A DNA stretch of 33,325 bases from Ferruginibacter sp. (GCA_025352525.1 JANXTG010000115.1:1-33325); one strand, 5' to 3'; shown: positions 8,617 to 17,118, counted from the first letter of the stretch. The notes: generated by a model from the sequence alone, not told the origin. A program made the numbers and translations.

Positions 8617-9390
8617 ATGATTGATAAAAAATTACAGGATTTTCTTAATAAAAAGGTTGATGAATATAATCAACCTTTTTTTATTGTTCCAGATCCTATT
8701 TGTATTCCTCATTTATTTACAAAAAAACAGGATATAGAAATAGCAGGTTTTTTTGCTGCTATTTTTGCATGGGGAAACCGTACAACCATTATCAATAAAA
8801 GCAAAGAGCTAATGCAGCTGATGAATAATGCTCCCTATGAATTTTGCTTGCATCATTCCACTGCTGACCTTAACAGGTTATTAAATTTTAAACACCGCAC
8901 TTTCAACCCCACAGACCTTTTATATTTTATAGATTTTTTTCAACATCATTACAGTAAAAATGAGTCACTTGAAACTGCATTTACACAAACATTAAAAACA
9001 GGTGACGCAAATATTGAAAATGGATTAAACGGCTTTTATAATTATTTTTTCTCCTTGGAAAATATACCTAAACGTACCCTAAAACACATAGCTTCTCCAG
9101 CCAAAAAAGCAAGTTGCAAACGGTTGAACATGTATCTGCGTTGGATGGTGAGGAATGATAATAAAGGTGTAGATTTTGGGATATGGAAAGCCATATCGCC
9201 TTCACAATTAATAATACCTTTAGATTTGCATGTGGCAAGGGTAGCAAGACATTTTGGACTTTTAAACAGAAAGCCTACAGACTGGATTGCAGCCGTTGAA
9301 TTGACAGAAGCTATGAAAACGCTGGATAAAAAAGACCCCTCAAAATACGATTTCGCCCTTTTTGCATTAGGGGTCTTAGAAAAATTTTAA
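8617..9390 (+). CDS. TIGR02757 (DUF2400) family protein
   Basis: A 257-residue protein resembling TIGR02757/DUF2400, found in many Bacteroidota and of unknown function. Recognisable parts are IPHLFTKKQDIEIAGFFAAIFAWGNR (25-50), FKHRTFNPTDLLYFIDF and, near the end, RLNMYLRWMVRNDNKGVDFGIW and PLDLHVARVARHFGLLNRK. The second half looks like a helical, HhH-type fold, which would suggest nucleic-acid contact, but that is only my impression. The stop overlaps the next start by one base (TAATG), so translation is probably coupled. Confidence 0.8.
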   Translation: MIDKKLQDFLNKKVDEYNQPFFIVPDPICIPHLFTKKQDIEIAGFFAAIFAWGNRTTIINKSKELMQLMNNAPYEFCLHHSTADLNRLLNFKHRTFNPTDLLYFIDFFQHHYSKNESLETAFTQTLKTGDANIENGLNGFYNYFFSLENIPKRTLKHIASPAKKASCKRLNMYLRWMVRNDNKGVDFGIWKAISPSQLIIPLDLHVARVARHFGLLNRKPTDWIAAVELTEAMKTLDKKDPSKYDFALFALGVLEKF

Positions 9391-9701
9391 TGATGAAAAA
9401 TGAAATAGTTCATATAGTAAACGACTCATTCAGTTTACAGTCAAACAAAAATAACTTTGTGGATTTTCTTATCGAGAAAATAAATTTCCTCATAGTAAAT
9501 GATTTTAATAAACTCATTTTTATCCTTTATCGGGCAGATATAAACGAACAGAAACTAAACAGACTTCTTGCAGAAAACAAAAAGGAAGATGCGGGTAAAA
9601 TAATTGCTGGGTTGTTTATACAAAGACAGCTAGAAAAAATAAAATCCAGAGAAGAAAACATTGCAAATTCAAACAACGATTCTCAAGAAGAAAGATGGTA
9701 A
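9390..9701 (+). CDS. Small hypothetical protein coupled to TIGR02757
   Basis: A 103-residue protein I do not assign to a named family. It looks mostly helical, with a hydrophobic stretch around FLIEKINFLIVNDFNKLIFILYRADINEQKL and a charged C-terminal tail ending in NSNNDSQEERW. There is no signal peptide or membrane segment. The start codon shares a base with the previous stop; a second Met follows at 9393. Tight coupling suggests a partner role for the TIGR02757 protein. It converges with the hydroxylase gene, 8 bases away. Confidence 0.7.
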   Translation: MMKNEIVHIVNDSFSLQSNKNNFVDFLIEKINFLIVNDFNKLIFILYRADINEQKLNRLLAENKKEDAGKIIAGLFIQRQLEKIKSREENIANSNNDSQEERW

Positions 9702-9709
9702 TTAAATGA

Positions 9710-10381
9710 TTATGCAGATTTTTTGGTATACATGAGTTCTTTTACTTTATCCGCATCTTCTTTTTCTTTTTTTAAATCGAACATTGTTCCAAATACATGA
9801 TCCCATAAAGTACTGCTAACCCCAAAACCCATATCAGTATGTTTGTAATGATGAAGATGGTGATTTCTCCATAACCCTTTCATCCATTTAAAAGGAGGAT
9901 TCCATGCATGAATAGCAAAATGCATTGTACCATAAATTAAATATCCCAGCATAAAACCAGGGAAAAATGCAAATACATTTTTACCCATTATTAAAAAGAA
10001 TAAAAAGAAAAACATTGATGCTATAATCAGGCTGGGCGCAGCAGGCATAAACAATCGCTCTTTATCTCTCGGATACTCGTGGTGATTGCCGTGTAATACA
10101 TAATTTATTCTTTTACCTTTTTCTGTTTCGGGATGATAATGAAAAGCAAAGCGATGTAATATATACTCTGTAAGCGTCCAGAAAACAATGCCACTAAAAT
10201 AAATAAGAAAGACATTTATTCCTGAAAATTCTAAATATTTAATGGAATAGTAGGGTAAAAATATCAATATCGGCAAATACATACCCCATATAACAAGAGG
10301 ATGAGTTTTTGTGAGATATTCTAAATAACCGTTTCTAAATATTTGTGCTTGACCTTTATTATGTATTTTTTGAAATTCCAT
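9710..10381 (-). CDS. Sterol desaturase / fatty acid hydroxylase family membrane protein
   Basis: A 223-residue membrane diiron oxygenase. The histidine clusters are HRFAFHYH (76-83), HGNHH (97-101), His154 and HHLHH (174-178), matching the fatty acid hydroxylase superfamily (Scs7/FAH and carotenoid hydroxylase types). Four membrane segments can be picked out, around 28-46, 56-74, 114-132 and 136-155. The closing RNHHLHHYKHTDMGFGVSS resembles fatty acid 2-hydroxylases, which in Bacteroidota could act on sphingolipid or ornithine-lipid acyl chains. The substrate is inference. Confidence 0.85.
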   Translation of the reverse strand: MEFQKIHNKGQAQIFRNGYLEYLTKTHPLVIWGMYLPILIFLPYYSIKYLEFSGINVFLIYFSGIVFWTLTEYILHRFAFHYHPETEKGKRINYVLHGNHHEYPRDKERLFMPAAPSLIIASMFFFLFFLIMGKNVFAFFPGFMLGYLIYGTMHFAIHAWNPPFKWMKGLWRNHHLHHYKHTDMGFGVSSTLWDHVFGTMFDLKKEKEDADKVKELMYTKKSA

Positions 10382-10400
10382 ATATTATTTTAATATGTTG

Positions 10401-10408
10401 CAAATATA
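10401..10408 (-). promoter_or_regulatory. Candidate -7 box (TATATTTG) for hydroxylase gene
   Basis: The minus strand reads TATATTTG, 19 bases before the start at 10381, in the divergent gap 10382-10514. No -33 TTTG is seen at normal spacing. Confidence 0.4.
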
Positions 10409-10440
10409 CAAAATCCTTTTTTTTAAAGAGTTTGGAAGTC

Positions 10441-10448
10441 TAAATTTG
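10441..10448 (+). promoter_or_regulatory. Candidate -7 box (TAAATTTG) for fumarylacetoacetate hydrolase gene
   Basis: TAAATTTG fits TAnnTTTG in the same divergent gap, 66 bases before the start at 10515. A TTTG at 10431 lies too close to be its -33 element, so support is weak. Confidence 0.3.
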
Positions 10449-10514
10449 TTATTCTTTTTATAGAAAAATAATAACAATTTTAGCTCCATTTTCATTTTTA
10501 AATAAAATAATTCA

Positions 10515-11519
10515 ATGAAATTAATTACGTATCTAAAAAACGACCACGAACAACTTGCATTAATAATCAATGGCAAAATCTACGATACAGATAAACTTCA
10601 TCCGGATTTACCTATAAGCATGTCAATGTTTTTAAATTATTGGGAAGATGTTTTTCCGCTTTCGCAGGCGGCAGAAAGGAAAGTGAAAGAGGGCGGATAT
10701 GAAAATAAATCTTACGGAGATTATGCGGATGCAGAAATTATTGCTCCTGTACCCAATCCCACAAGTTGTAGGGATGGATATGCCTTTCGGCAACATGTAG
10801 CATCTGCAAGGCGAAACAGAAAAGTTGATATGATTCCTGAATTTGACCAGAATCCCATATTTTATTTTACCAATCACAACAGCATTCAGGGACCAGGTAA
10901 TATTGTTTGCATGCCTGATCATTTTGAAAAACTTGATTTTGAACTGGAAGCTGCAATTGTTGTAAGCAAGCATGCAAAAAATATTAAAGCTGCAGAAGCA
11001 GATGAATATATTGCAGGATTAATGATTATGAATGATGTGAGTGCAAGGCGTTTGCAAATGGAAGAAATGCTGCTAAACCTTGGCCCTGCAAAAGGAAAAG
11101 ATTTTTCTACCGCCATTGGTCCAATGCTGGTTACGCTCGACGAATTGCAACCTTTTGAAGTTCCCTGTAAGAAAGGACATGAGGGAAAAAGCTGGAATTT
11201 AAAAATGACTTGTAAAGTAAATGGCATACAAGTTAGTGAAGGCAACCTTGCTGATATGGATTGGACCTTTGCAGAAATACTGGAGCGCTGTGCGTATGGT
11301 GTAAACCTTTATGCGGGCGATGTAATTGGCAGCGGAACGGTAGGTACAGGATGTTTTTTAGAATTGAACGGAACAGGAAAATTAAACGATGCTAATTATA
11401 AAGAGCAGTGGCTGCAAAACGGTGATGTGGTAGAAATGGAAATTGATGGATTGGGGCTTTTGAAGAATACCATAGTTGCAGATGAGAGTGATTTTTCTAT
11501 ATTGGCTTTGAAGAAATAA
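10515..11519 (+). CDS. Fumarylacetoacetate hydrolase family protein
   Basis: A 334-residue enzyme close in pattern to true fumarylacetoacetase, the last step of tyrosine/homogentisate breakdown. FRQHV (91-95) matches the RQH of that enzyme and would supply the catalytic His94. Metal ligands are proposed as Glu143 and Glu145 in DFELEAAIV and Asp174 in MNDVSAR. GKDFSTAIGP (194-203) matches the family's GKNFGT block. In relatives such a gene often lies near homogentisate dioxygenase and a flavin reductase; here a flavin reductase follows, but a GxxExxY cassette sits in between. Other diketone hydrolases of this superfamily remain possible. Confidence 0.83.
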   Translation: MKLITYLKNDHEQLALIINGKIYDTDKLHPDLPISMSMFLNYWEDVFPLSQAAERKVKEGGYENKSYGDYADAEIIAPVPNPTSCRDGYAFRQHVASARRNRKVDMIPEFDQNPIFYFTNHNSIQGPGNIVCMPDHFEKLDFELEAAIVVSKHAKNIKAAEADEYIAGLMIMNDVSARRLQMEEMLLNLGPAKGKDFSTAIGPMLVTLDELQPFEVPCKKGHEGKSWNLKMTCKVNGIQVSEGNLADMDWTFAEILERCAYGVNLYAGDVIGSGTVGTGCFLELNGTGKLNDANYKEQWLQNGDVVEMEIDGLGLLKNTIVADESDFSILALKK

Positions 11520-11521
11520 TA

Positions 11522-11562
11522 TTCACCGCAGAGAACTTGAGATAAAAGAGAATACGCAGAGA
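11522..11562. repeat. Left inverted repeat of GxxExxY cassette
   Basis: It begins TTCACCGCAGAGA and ends ACGCAGAGA, with a CGCAGAGA-like unit at each end. It pairs in reverse complement with 11970-12010 without gaps. It starts two bases after the stop of the preceding gene. Confidence 0.75.
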
Positions 11563-11580
11563 TTTTAAAATAAAATTAAA

Positions 11581-11967
11581 ATGGACAATCAAAGATTAAA
11601 TGAAATCGGAGGAGTTATTTTAGATGCAGCAATAACTGTTCACAAAGAACTTGGTGCAGGTTTGTTAGAATCTGCATATCAACTTGCTCTTAAAAGAGAA
11701 CTTGAGTTGAGAGGTTTATTTGTTAAGGCTAGAGTTCCAGTAGAATTGGTATACAAGGATGTTCCTTTAGGTAAATCATATGAAATTGATTTATTGGTTG
11801 AGAATGAAATTATTATTGAAATTAAATCTTGTGAATCATTAATCCCGATTTTTACCTCTCAAATAATCACACATTTAAAACTTTATTACAGAAAATTAGG
11901 GTATTTAATAAACTTTAATGTCCCATTACTAAAAGATGGATTTAAAAGAATAGTAAACAATTTTTAA
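11581..11967 (+). CDS. GxxExxY protein (PD-(D/E)xK-like)
   Basis: A 128-residue protein carrying the name-giving motif GAGLLESAY (Gly27, Glu30, Tyr33) within VHKELGAGLLESAYQLALKRELE. A nuclease-like core follows: YEIDLLVENEIIIEIKS, with Asp70, Glu80 and Lys82 in the order of the PD-(D/E)xK fold. Length is full. The family is common as scattered single genes in Bacteroidota and other phyla, and its function is not established. The gene lies between matched inverted repeats and appears to be cargo in an intergenic cassette. Nuclease activity is inferred from motif order alone. Confidence 0.9.
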   Translation: MDNQRLNEIGGVILDAAITVHKELGAGLLESAYQLALKRELELRGLFVKARVPVELVYKDVPLGKSYEIDLLVENEIIIEIKSCESLIPIFTSQIITHLKLYYRKLGYLINFNVPLLKDGFKRIVNNF

Positions 11968-11969
11968 TC

Positions 11970-12010
11970 TCTCTGCGAAGACTCCTTTCACTACTTATTT
12001 CAGCGGTGAA
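11970..12010. repeat. Right inverted repeat of GxxExxY cassette
   Basis: It starts TCTCTGCG, three bases after the GxxExxY stop, and ends GCGGTGAA, the reverse complement of the left end. It lies 17 bases before the flavin reductase start, so it could also affect that gene's leader. Confidence 0.75.
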
Positions 12011-12027
12011 AATATAAAAAGTAAATT

Positions 12028-12915
12028 ATGAAACTTAATCTTTCCACCCTTTCCCCTGCTGATGTACAAAGCTATCTTCAGCATGCTATTGCTCCCCGAC
12101 CAATATGTTTTGCATCTACGATTGATAAGGAAGGGAATGTAAACTTATCACCATTCAGTTTTTTTAATCTCTTCTCATCCAATCCTCCGATAGTTATTTT
12201 TTCGCCGTCAAGGCGGGTAAGAGATAACAGCACCAAACACACTTTGCAAAATGTATTGGAGATACCTGAGGTTGTAATCAATATGGTTGATTATGCTATG
12301 GTACAACAAATGTCGCTGGCCAGTTGCGAGTATTCAAAAACAGAAAACGAATTTATAAAAGCAGGATTTACGCCGGAAAATGCAACATTGGTAAAACCAC
12401 CAATGATTAAAGAAAGCAAAGTAAAACTGGAATGTAAAGTGCTTGAGGTAAAAGCGCTCGGCGCAGAAGGAGGTGCCGGAAACCTTGTAATATGTGAAGT
12501 GCTTTGCATGCACGTTGATGAATATATACTTGACAGTGATAACAGAATTGATCAAACGAAATATAATTTGGTTGCTCGCCTTGGTGGTGACTGGTACTGC
12601 AAAATTTCGGATAAAAATTTATTTAAAGTTGCAAAGCCCAATATCAAAATTGGTATAGGAATAGATTCGCTTCCAGGTGCAATTCGCAACAGCAAAATAC
12701 TTACAGGAAACCATTTAGGGCAACTGGCTAACGTAAATGAATTACCCATAATTAATCCTGCATTTGAAAATGAAGATTTAAAACAAATCGCACAATATTT
12801 TAATCTGGATCCAAATGAAATGGAAACAGAGACACATAAACTGGCTGCATCACTTTTAAATGCAGATGATACTGATTCTGCATGGCAGGTTTTATTAGCA
12901 AATGATATTATTTAA
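12028..12915 (+). CDS. Flavin reductase family protein
   Basis: A 295-residue protein whose first 200 residues form a flavin-reductase-like FMN-binding split barrel. Evidence is IAPRPICFASTIDKEGNVNLSPFSFFN (21-47) and PPIVIFSPSRR, followed by ARLGGDWYCKISD. These proteins bind FMN and reduce flavins with NAD(P)H or act on aromatic substrates. A roughly 95-residue C-terminal extension follows, typical of the larger form found near homogentisate-pathway genes in Bacteroidota. It would normally sit beside the fumarylacetoacetate hydrolase, but the GxxExxY cassette separates them. The role in tyrosine catabolism is inferred from context. Confidence 0.82.
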   Translation: MKLNLSTLSPADVQSYLQHAIAPRPICFASTIDKEGNVNLSPFSFFNLFSSNPPIVIFSPSRRVRDNSTKHTLQNVLEIPEVVINMVDYAMVQQMSLASCEYSKTENEFIKAGFTPENATLVKPPMIKESKVKLECKVLEVKALGAEGGAGNLVICEVLCMHVDEYILDSDNRIDQTKYNLVARLGGDWYCKISDKNLFKVAKPNIKIGIGIDSLPGAIRNSKILTGNHLGQLANVNELPIINPAFENEDLKQIAQYFNLDPNEMETETHKLAASLLNADDTDSAWQVLLANDII

Positions 12916-12948
12916 CTTTTATAACACATAAGCAAACATTTACATTGA

Positions 12949-12956
12949 TATTTTTG
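12949..12956 (+). promoter_or_regulatory. Candidate -7 box (TATTTTTG), near-leaderless
   Basis: TATTTTTG ends 5 bases before the patatin start at 12962. If transcription begins 4-6 bases downstream, the mRNA would be leaderless or nearly so. Confidence 0.4.
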
Positions 12957-12961
12957 TTAGT

Positions 12962-14002
12962 ATGAAAATATTAACGTTTTTACTTCTCCCATATTTTTCT
13001 TTAGCTCAATTAAAGCCTGTTTACAAAAACCTTGCGTTAGAAGGTGGAGGGCTTAGAGGAATTGCTTATGCCGGAGCTTTTAAAGTCCTTGAAGAAAATG
13101 GAACCATGCAACAGATAGAAAATATTGCAGGTTCTTCAGCAGGTGCCATTGCAGGGTTTATGATTGCAATAGGTTATAAAGCAGGTGAAATCGACAGTAT
13201 ATTAATGTCATTAAAGTTTCAAAAATTTAATGATGGTAAAGGGGGTCTAATTGGAAAATATAAAAGAATAAGAAGAAAATTTGGCATGTACAAAGGAGAT
13301 AAATATGAAATTTGGTTAAAGGAAATGCTGATAAAAAGAACCGGAAATGCAGACCTTACTTTTATGGAGTTGCACCAATTAAAATTGAACAACAAAAATT
13401 ATAAAGACCTTTTTTGTACCGGCACAAACATCAGCAAACAGCGGCTGGAAGTCTTCTCCTATAAGACCACACCATCTTTTTCTGTGGCGACTGCAGTCAG
13501 AATAAGTGGCGGTGTTCCTTTGTACTTTACACCAATTGCATTAAATGATTCTCTGCAAAAAATACAGAAGGGCGATACATCTGATTACATTAATTATTAT
13601 GTTGATGGTGGTATGCTGTGTAATTATCCGATAAGTATGTTTGACAGTTGCAAACATGGAGAGATGCCGCTGCTGTGCGACGATTTGGTTTTTAATCCAG
13701 AGACAATAGGCATCAAACTCGAACGCAGAGAACAAATAGATCTTTTTCTTAAAAACTCAATTGAAATACCTCCATATCAACCCAAAAATATAAGTGATTA
13801 CTTCGCAGCATTTGCAAATCTTTTAATTGAAACAATAGAGAGAAAGTATCCAGGATTGCTCAACGAAAAAGGAAGAAGCATTTATGTAAATTATGGAAAC
13901 TTTAATCCGAAAGTAAAAAAAGTAAGTTTTAAAAATAAAAGAATGTTGTATGAAAACGGAAGAGCGGGCGTTCTTCAGTTTTTCGAACTTCATAATAATT
14001 AA
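12962..14002 (+). CDS. Patatin-like phospholipase, secreted
   Basis: A 346-residue patatin-family lipid acyl hydrolase with a short signal peptide (MKILTFLLLPYFSLAQ). The oxyanion loop is EGGGLRG (27-33), the nucleophile Ser59 lies in GSSAG (57-61), and the dyad Asp215 is in DGGML (215-219). The rest is of ordinary length for small bacterial patatins without a beta-barrel. It probably works on phospholipids in the periplasm or outside the cell. It converges with the DUF4197 gene across a strong hairpin. Confidence 0.88.
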   Translation: MKILTFLLLPYFSLAQLKPVYKNLALEGGGLRGIAYAGAFKVLEENGTMQQIENIAGSSAGAIAGFMIAIGYKAGEIDSILMSLKFQKFNDGKGGLIGKYKRIRRKFGMYKGDKYEIWLKEMLIKRTGNADLTFMELHQLKLNNKNYKDLFCTGTNISKQRLEVFSYKTTPSFSVATAVRISGGVPLYFTPIALNDSLQKIQKGDTSDYINYYVDGGMLCNYPISMFDSCKHGEMPLLCDDLVFNPETIGIKLERREQIDLFLKNSIEIPPYQPKNISDYFAAFANLLIETIERKYPGLLNEKGRSIYVNYGNFNPKVKKVSFKNKRMLYENGRAGVLQFFELHNN

Positions 14003-14009
14003 CTCCATA

Positions 14010-14046
14010 AAAAATGCTGCAGATCTTGTAAGTCTGCAGCATTTTT
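14010..14046. terminator. Bidirectional terminator hairpin
   Basis: A perfect 14-bp stem (14010-14023 with 14033-14046; core ATGCTGCAGA) and a 9-base loop lie between the convergent patatin and DUF4197 genes. A-rich and T-rich ends allow use in both directions. Confidence 0.85.
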
Positions 14047-14060
14047 AATTTATAATAACC

Positions 14061-14774
14061 TTATCTGTAAGCGCCACCAAAAACCCTCCTTAAAATATCT
14101 GTCGTTCTTGCGGCAAAGTTTGTCCGTATATTAATTTCTTCTTTTGCAATTAAATTAAACAAAGCATCCGTAGCTTTTTGTGTAACATAATTAGTAAGAT
14201 CAGGATTTAATTTTTTAAATGTGGTTGGAAAGTTATTATACTTCGAAACCATGTCACCATAATATTTTGTAGCATCTACTTTCTGTAAGGAAGCAGCAAT
14301 GACCGGCCTAAAAGCTTCTAACAATTTTAAAGTAGTTTTTTCTCTAAAAAAATGTGTTGCACTGGTGTCACCATTTCTAATTAATCCGATGGCATCACTC
14401 AAAGTCATGTTTTTTATGGCTTCTACAAAAATTGGCTTTGCATAACCGGCTGCATCTTCGGCACCTCTGTTTATCTGTAAAATTGCTTTATCCACAAGGC
14501 TGTTAAAACCAAGATCGCGAAGGGTATTTTCAATTTTTCGTGCTTCGGGTGGTAACAACACTTTGTATAATTCATTTCTAAAAAAGCCATCTGTATTATT
14601 TAGCTCAAGTACAGATTTTGTAATTCCTTGTCCCAAAGCTTCTTTTATTCCCGCCGCAGCTTCAGTATTTGATACAGTACCTGTAGCAGCACCTGCAGCA
14701 TTTGCTACCTGTTGCAGGGTTTCGCAGGAGCCAAGTGTGACAGAAATAATTAAAAGTGTAAAGATTGTTTTCAT
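14061..14774 (-). CDS. DUF4197 lipoprotein
   Basis: A 237-residue DUF4197 protein with a lipobox (TLGSC, Cys17 lipidated). The domain begins AAAGIKEALGQGITKSV and includes YKVLLPPEARKIENTLRDLG, then FREKTTLKLLEAFRPVI and ALFNLIAKEEINIR. It is widespread in Proteobacteria and Bacteroidota, and its function is unknown. I chose the Met at 14774 because the lipoprotein signal begins there; the upstream Met adds 9 residues. It is probably transcribed alone, since the next gene upstream ends 88 bases away. Confidence 0.85.
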   Translation of the reverse strand: MKTIFTLLIISVTLGSCETLQQVANAAGAATGTVSNTEAAAGIKEALGQGITKSVLELNNTDGFFRNELYKVLLPPEARKIENTLRDLGFNSLVDKAILQINRGAEDAAGYAKPIFVEAIKNMTLSDAIGLIRNGDTSATHFFREKTTLKLLEAFRPVIAASLQKVDATKYYGDMVSKYNNFPTTFKKLNPDLTNYVTQKATDALFNLIAKEEINIRTNFAARTTDILRRVFGGAYR

Positions 14775-14862
14775 AAAAAGAGATTTAATTTTAAAATACA
14801 AAGCAAGTATGTTGCCAGTAAAAAAACTGATGTGCTAAACCATTTTTATCTTGATTGAAGAA

Positions 14863-15528
14863 CTAGACGGCAGCAGCAATAAACTGTGATAATAATCCTA
14901 GCACAAGACCTGTGTAAATATCTTTTTCAGTATGATCAGAAACTATTAAACGGGATGTACAAACTATACCAGTGCATAAAAGCACAAAAGCTATAGGCCA
15001 CGTCATCAACATAGAATTACTCTTTGCAATTACCAAAAACAAACCCAGCCAACCACCCATAGCAATTGCATGCATGCTTATTTTATAATAAATATTTGCA
15101 ATTAAACCCGCAGACGCAGCAAGAAAAACACCCAAAATAAATGATGGCATTATTGCAGGATACATTTCCTGTTTTTTAAATACTGTATAAGCCCAAAAGA
15201 AAAAAATACCACATGCCATGTAAGGAATAATTCTATCTCTTTTTGTACGAAGAAAAACAGAATCAATAAAACCAACAGCTTTTAGTAATACAATACTTAG
15301 TAAAGGATAAAAGATTAAGTTATAACCACTAATTAAAATTGTATAGAGCTTTGCCTTTGCTGAAAACCCTGAAAAATAAGATGGATGGATGTATACAAGA
15401 AATGCAATTGCGTACAGCGGCACAAAAATGGGATGAAAAATATATGAAAAGAAATTAGCCGGCCATTTTAATAAAGGATGAACATATTTTTTTTCAGGTA
15501 AAATTTCTTTAGGTAAAATAGCTTCCAT
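14863..15528 (-). CDS. PAP2-like membrane protein
   Basis: A 221-residue membrane protein with about six hydrophobic segments. It keeps the third PAP2 phosphatase signature exactly: SR-x5-H-x3-D at Ser192, Arg193, His199 and Asp203. The second signature (normally PSGH) is altered to ISMHA (150-154) but keeps His153. The first (Kx6RP) appears only as KRDRIIP (96-102). It may be a lipid or isoprenoid phosphate phosphatase, or a divergent member with changed activity. The start is one base after the rpoN stop, so the two are cotranscribed. Confidence 0.7.
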   Translation of the reverse strand: MEAILPKEILPEKKYVHPLLKWPANFFSYIFHPIFVPLYAIAFLVYIHPSYFSGFSAKAKLYTILISGYNLIFYPLLSIVLLKAVGFIDSVFLRTKRDRIIPYMACGIFFFWAYTVFKKQEMYPAIMPSFILGVFLAASAGLIANIYYKISMHAIAMGGWLGLFLVIAKSNSMLMTWPIAFVLLCTGIVCTSRLIVSDHTEKDIYTGLVLGLLSQFIAAAV

Positions 15529-15529
15529 T

Positions 15530-17014
15530 TTATAAAATTTTTCTCAGCCTTGCAACCGGAATATTTAATTGCTCCCTGTATTTCGCTACAGTTCTTCGTG
15601 CAATATTATACCCCTTTTCCTGCAGCATATCAGTAAGCTTTTCATCGCTGTAAGGGTGTTTTTTACTTTCTTCCCCAATTAAATCTGTAAGAATTTTTTT
15701 AACTTCTCTCGTACTTACTTCTTCGCCACTGTCTGTTTGTAAACTTTCGCTAAAGAAGAATTTCAATCTGTATGTTCCAAATTCTGTTTGTACAAATTTA
15801 CTGTTGGCAACTCTGCTTACAGTAGATATATCAAGGTTTGTTCGCTCTGCAATATCTTTCAAAATCATTGGACGGAGTTCCGTTTCATCTCCCGTTAAAA
15901 AAAACTCATGCTGGTAATTCATGATGGCTTCCATGGTATTCAACAAAGTATTTTGCCTTTGTTTTATTGCATCAATAAACCATTTTGCACTGTCTATTTT
16001 TTGTTTAATAAAAAGTACTGCTTCTTTTTGTCGTTTGTCTTTTTTTGTTCCTTTATCGTAATCCTTCAGCATATCTCTGTAACCTTCGCTAATGCGAAGA
16101 TCAGGAGCGTTTTTGCTGTTAAGGCTAAGCTCCAGCTTACCAGCATTATTTGCAATAAAAAAATCTGGTATTACGTAATTGGTATTCTTTCCTGTATCTC
16201 CGGCTGTTCCGCCCGGCTTAGGATTGAGTTTTACAATCTGGCTAATAATTTCTCTGAGTTGCTCATCAGTAAGTGTAAGCGCACGTTGTATTTTTTCGTA
16301 ATGCTTTTTGGTAAACTCATCAAAATATTTCTCCAAAACCTTAATGGATATTTCAATTATTTTTCCCTGATCCTTTTTTCTTTGTAATTGTAACAACAGG
16401 CATTCTTGTAAATTCCTGGCAGCTACACCGGGAGGATCAAATTGCTGTATCTGCAACAACAACTGCTCAATTTCCACTTCATCTGTGTCTACATTTTGCC
16501 TAAACGCCAGGTCATCAATAATCGCACTGGTTTCTCTTCTTAAATAACCATCATCATCCAAACTTCCAACAAGCTGTTCAGCAATTTTCATTTGCTTTTC
16601 GCTGAGTTTTAATAAACCAAGCTGCTGAAGCATAATCTCCATAAAACTTGTTTCAACCTTATGTGGTATAACTCTGTTGTCATCTTTTTCAGGATAATTT
16701 TCATCTCTCATTTTATAATCTCCTACGTCATCATCTCCTTCATGTACATAATCACTTATATCAATGTTTTCATACTCATCTTCTGTACCTTCTGTTTTGT
16801 ATTCCTCCTCACCCGGTTCTGTAAACTCATCTTTTTCAAATTCATCATCATGGCTGTCCTCATCTGCCTGCTCCAGCGCTGGATTTTCTTCAATTTCTTC
16901 TTTTATGCGCTCATCCAGTATTGCTGTTGGAACCTGCAACAATTTCATTAACTGTATTTGCTGCGGCGAAAGTTTTTGTAATAACTTTTGTTGTAAACTC
17001 TGATGTAAAGCCAT
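15530..17014 (-). CDS. rpoN: RNA polymerase sigma-54 factor
   Basis: A 494-residue sigma-54. The N-terminal activator-interaction region is MALHQSLQQKLLQKLSPQQ and IQLMKLLQVP; a long acidic stretch follows (about residues 50-110), then the core-binding region with LLLQIQQFDPPGVAARNLQE. The C-terminal RpoN box ARRTVAKYRE (472-481) recognises the -24 element. It directs transcription of genes needing ATP-driven enhancer-binding activators; none is in the window. It is cotranscribed with the PAP2-like gene. Two -24/-12-like sites occur at 18694 and 26063. Confidence 0.95.
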   Translation of the reverse strand: MALHQSLQQKLLQKLSPQQIQLMKLLQVPTAILDERIKEEIEENPALEQADEDSHDDEFEKDEFTEPGEEEYKTEGTEDEYENIDISDYVHEGDDDVGDYKMRDENYPEKDDNRVIPHKVETSFMEIMLQQLGLLKLSEKQMKIAEQLVGSLDDDGYLRRETSAIIDDLAFRQNVDTDEVEIEQLLLQIQQFDPPGVAARNLQECLLLQLQRKKDQGKIIEISIKVLEKYFDEFTKKHYEKIQRALTLTDEQLREIISQIVKLNPKPGGTAGDTGKNTNYVIPDFFIANNAGKLELSLNSKNAPDLRISEGYRDMLKDYDKGTKKDKRQKEAVLFIKQKIDSAKWFIDAIKQRQNTLLNTMEAIMNYQHEFFLTGDETELRPMILKDIAERTNLDISTVSRVANSKFVQTEFGTYRLKFFFSESLQTDSGEEVSTREVKKILTDLIGEESKKHPYSDEKLTDMLQEKGYNIARRTVAKYREQLNIPVARLRKIL

Positions 17015-17118
17015 TAGTAAATATCTAAATAATTATTTTTTAAAAGAAAATTATCTTGTTGTACAGTAAAACGAAAAACTTGGTAATTCCGTAAATTTAC
17101 ATGCGTTAAGCATTATAA

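Larger units (their letters stand above)
11522..12010. mobile_element. Putative GxxExxY cassette bounded by 41-bp inverted repeats
   Basis: This 489-base unit fills almost the whole space between the fumarylacetoacetate hydrolase stop (11519) and the flavin reductase start (12028). Its two 41-base ends are inverted copies: TTCACCGC at the outer edge and CGCAGAGA at the inner edge match perfectly on both sides at identical spacing, with about 28 of 41 positions matching overall by hand count. AATA occurs just outside both ends (11518-11521 and 12011-12014), a possible but low-complexity 4-base target duplication. The only gene inside is GxxExxY. No transposase is present, so any movement would need help from elsewhere. 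Confidence 0.6.

Noticed and set aside
15908..16951. Long plus-strand frames opposite rpoN
   Set aside because: rpoN is clearly coding with intact signatures; these antisense frames are low-complexity shadows.
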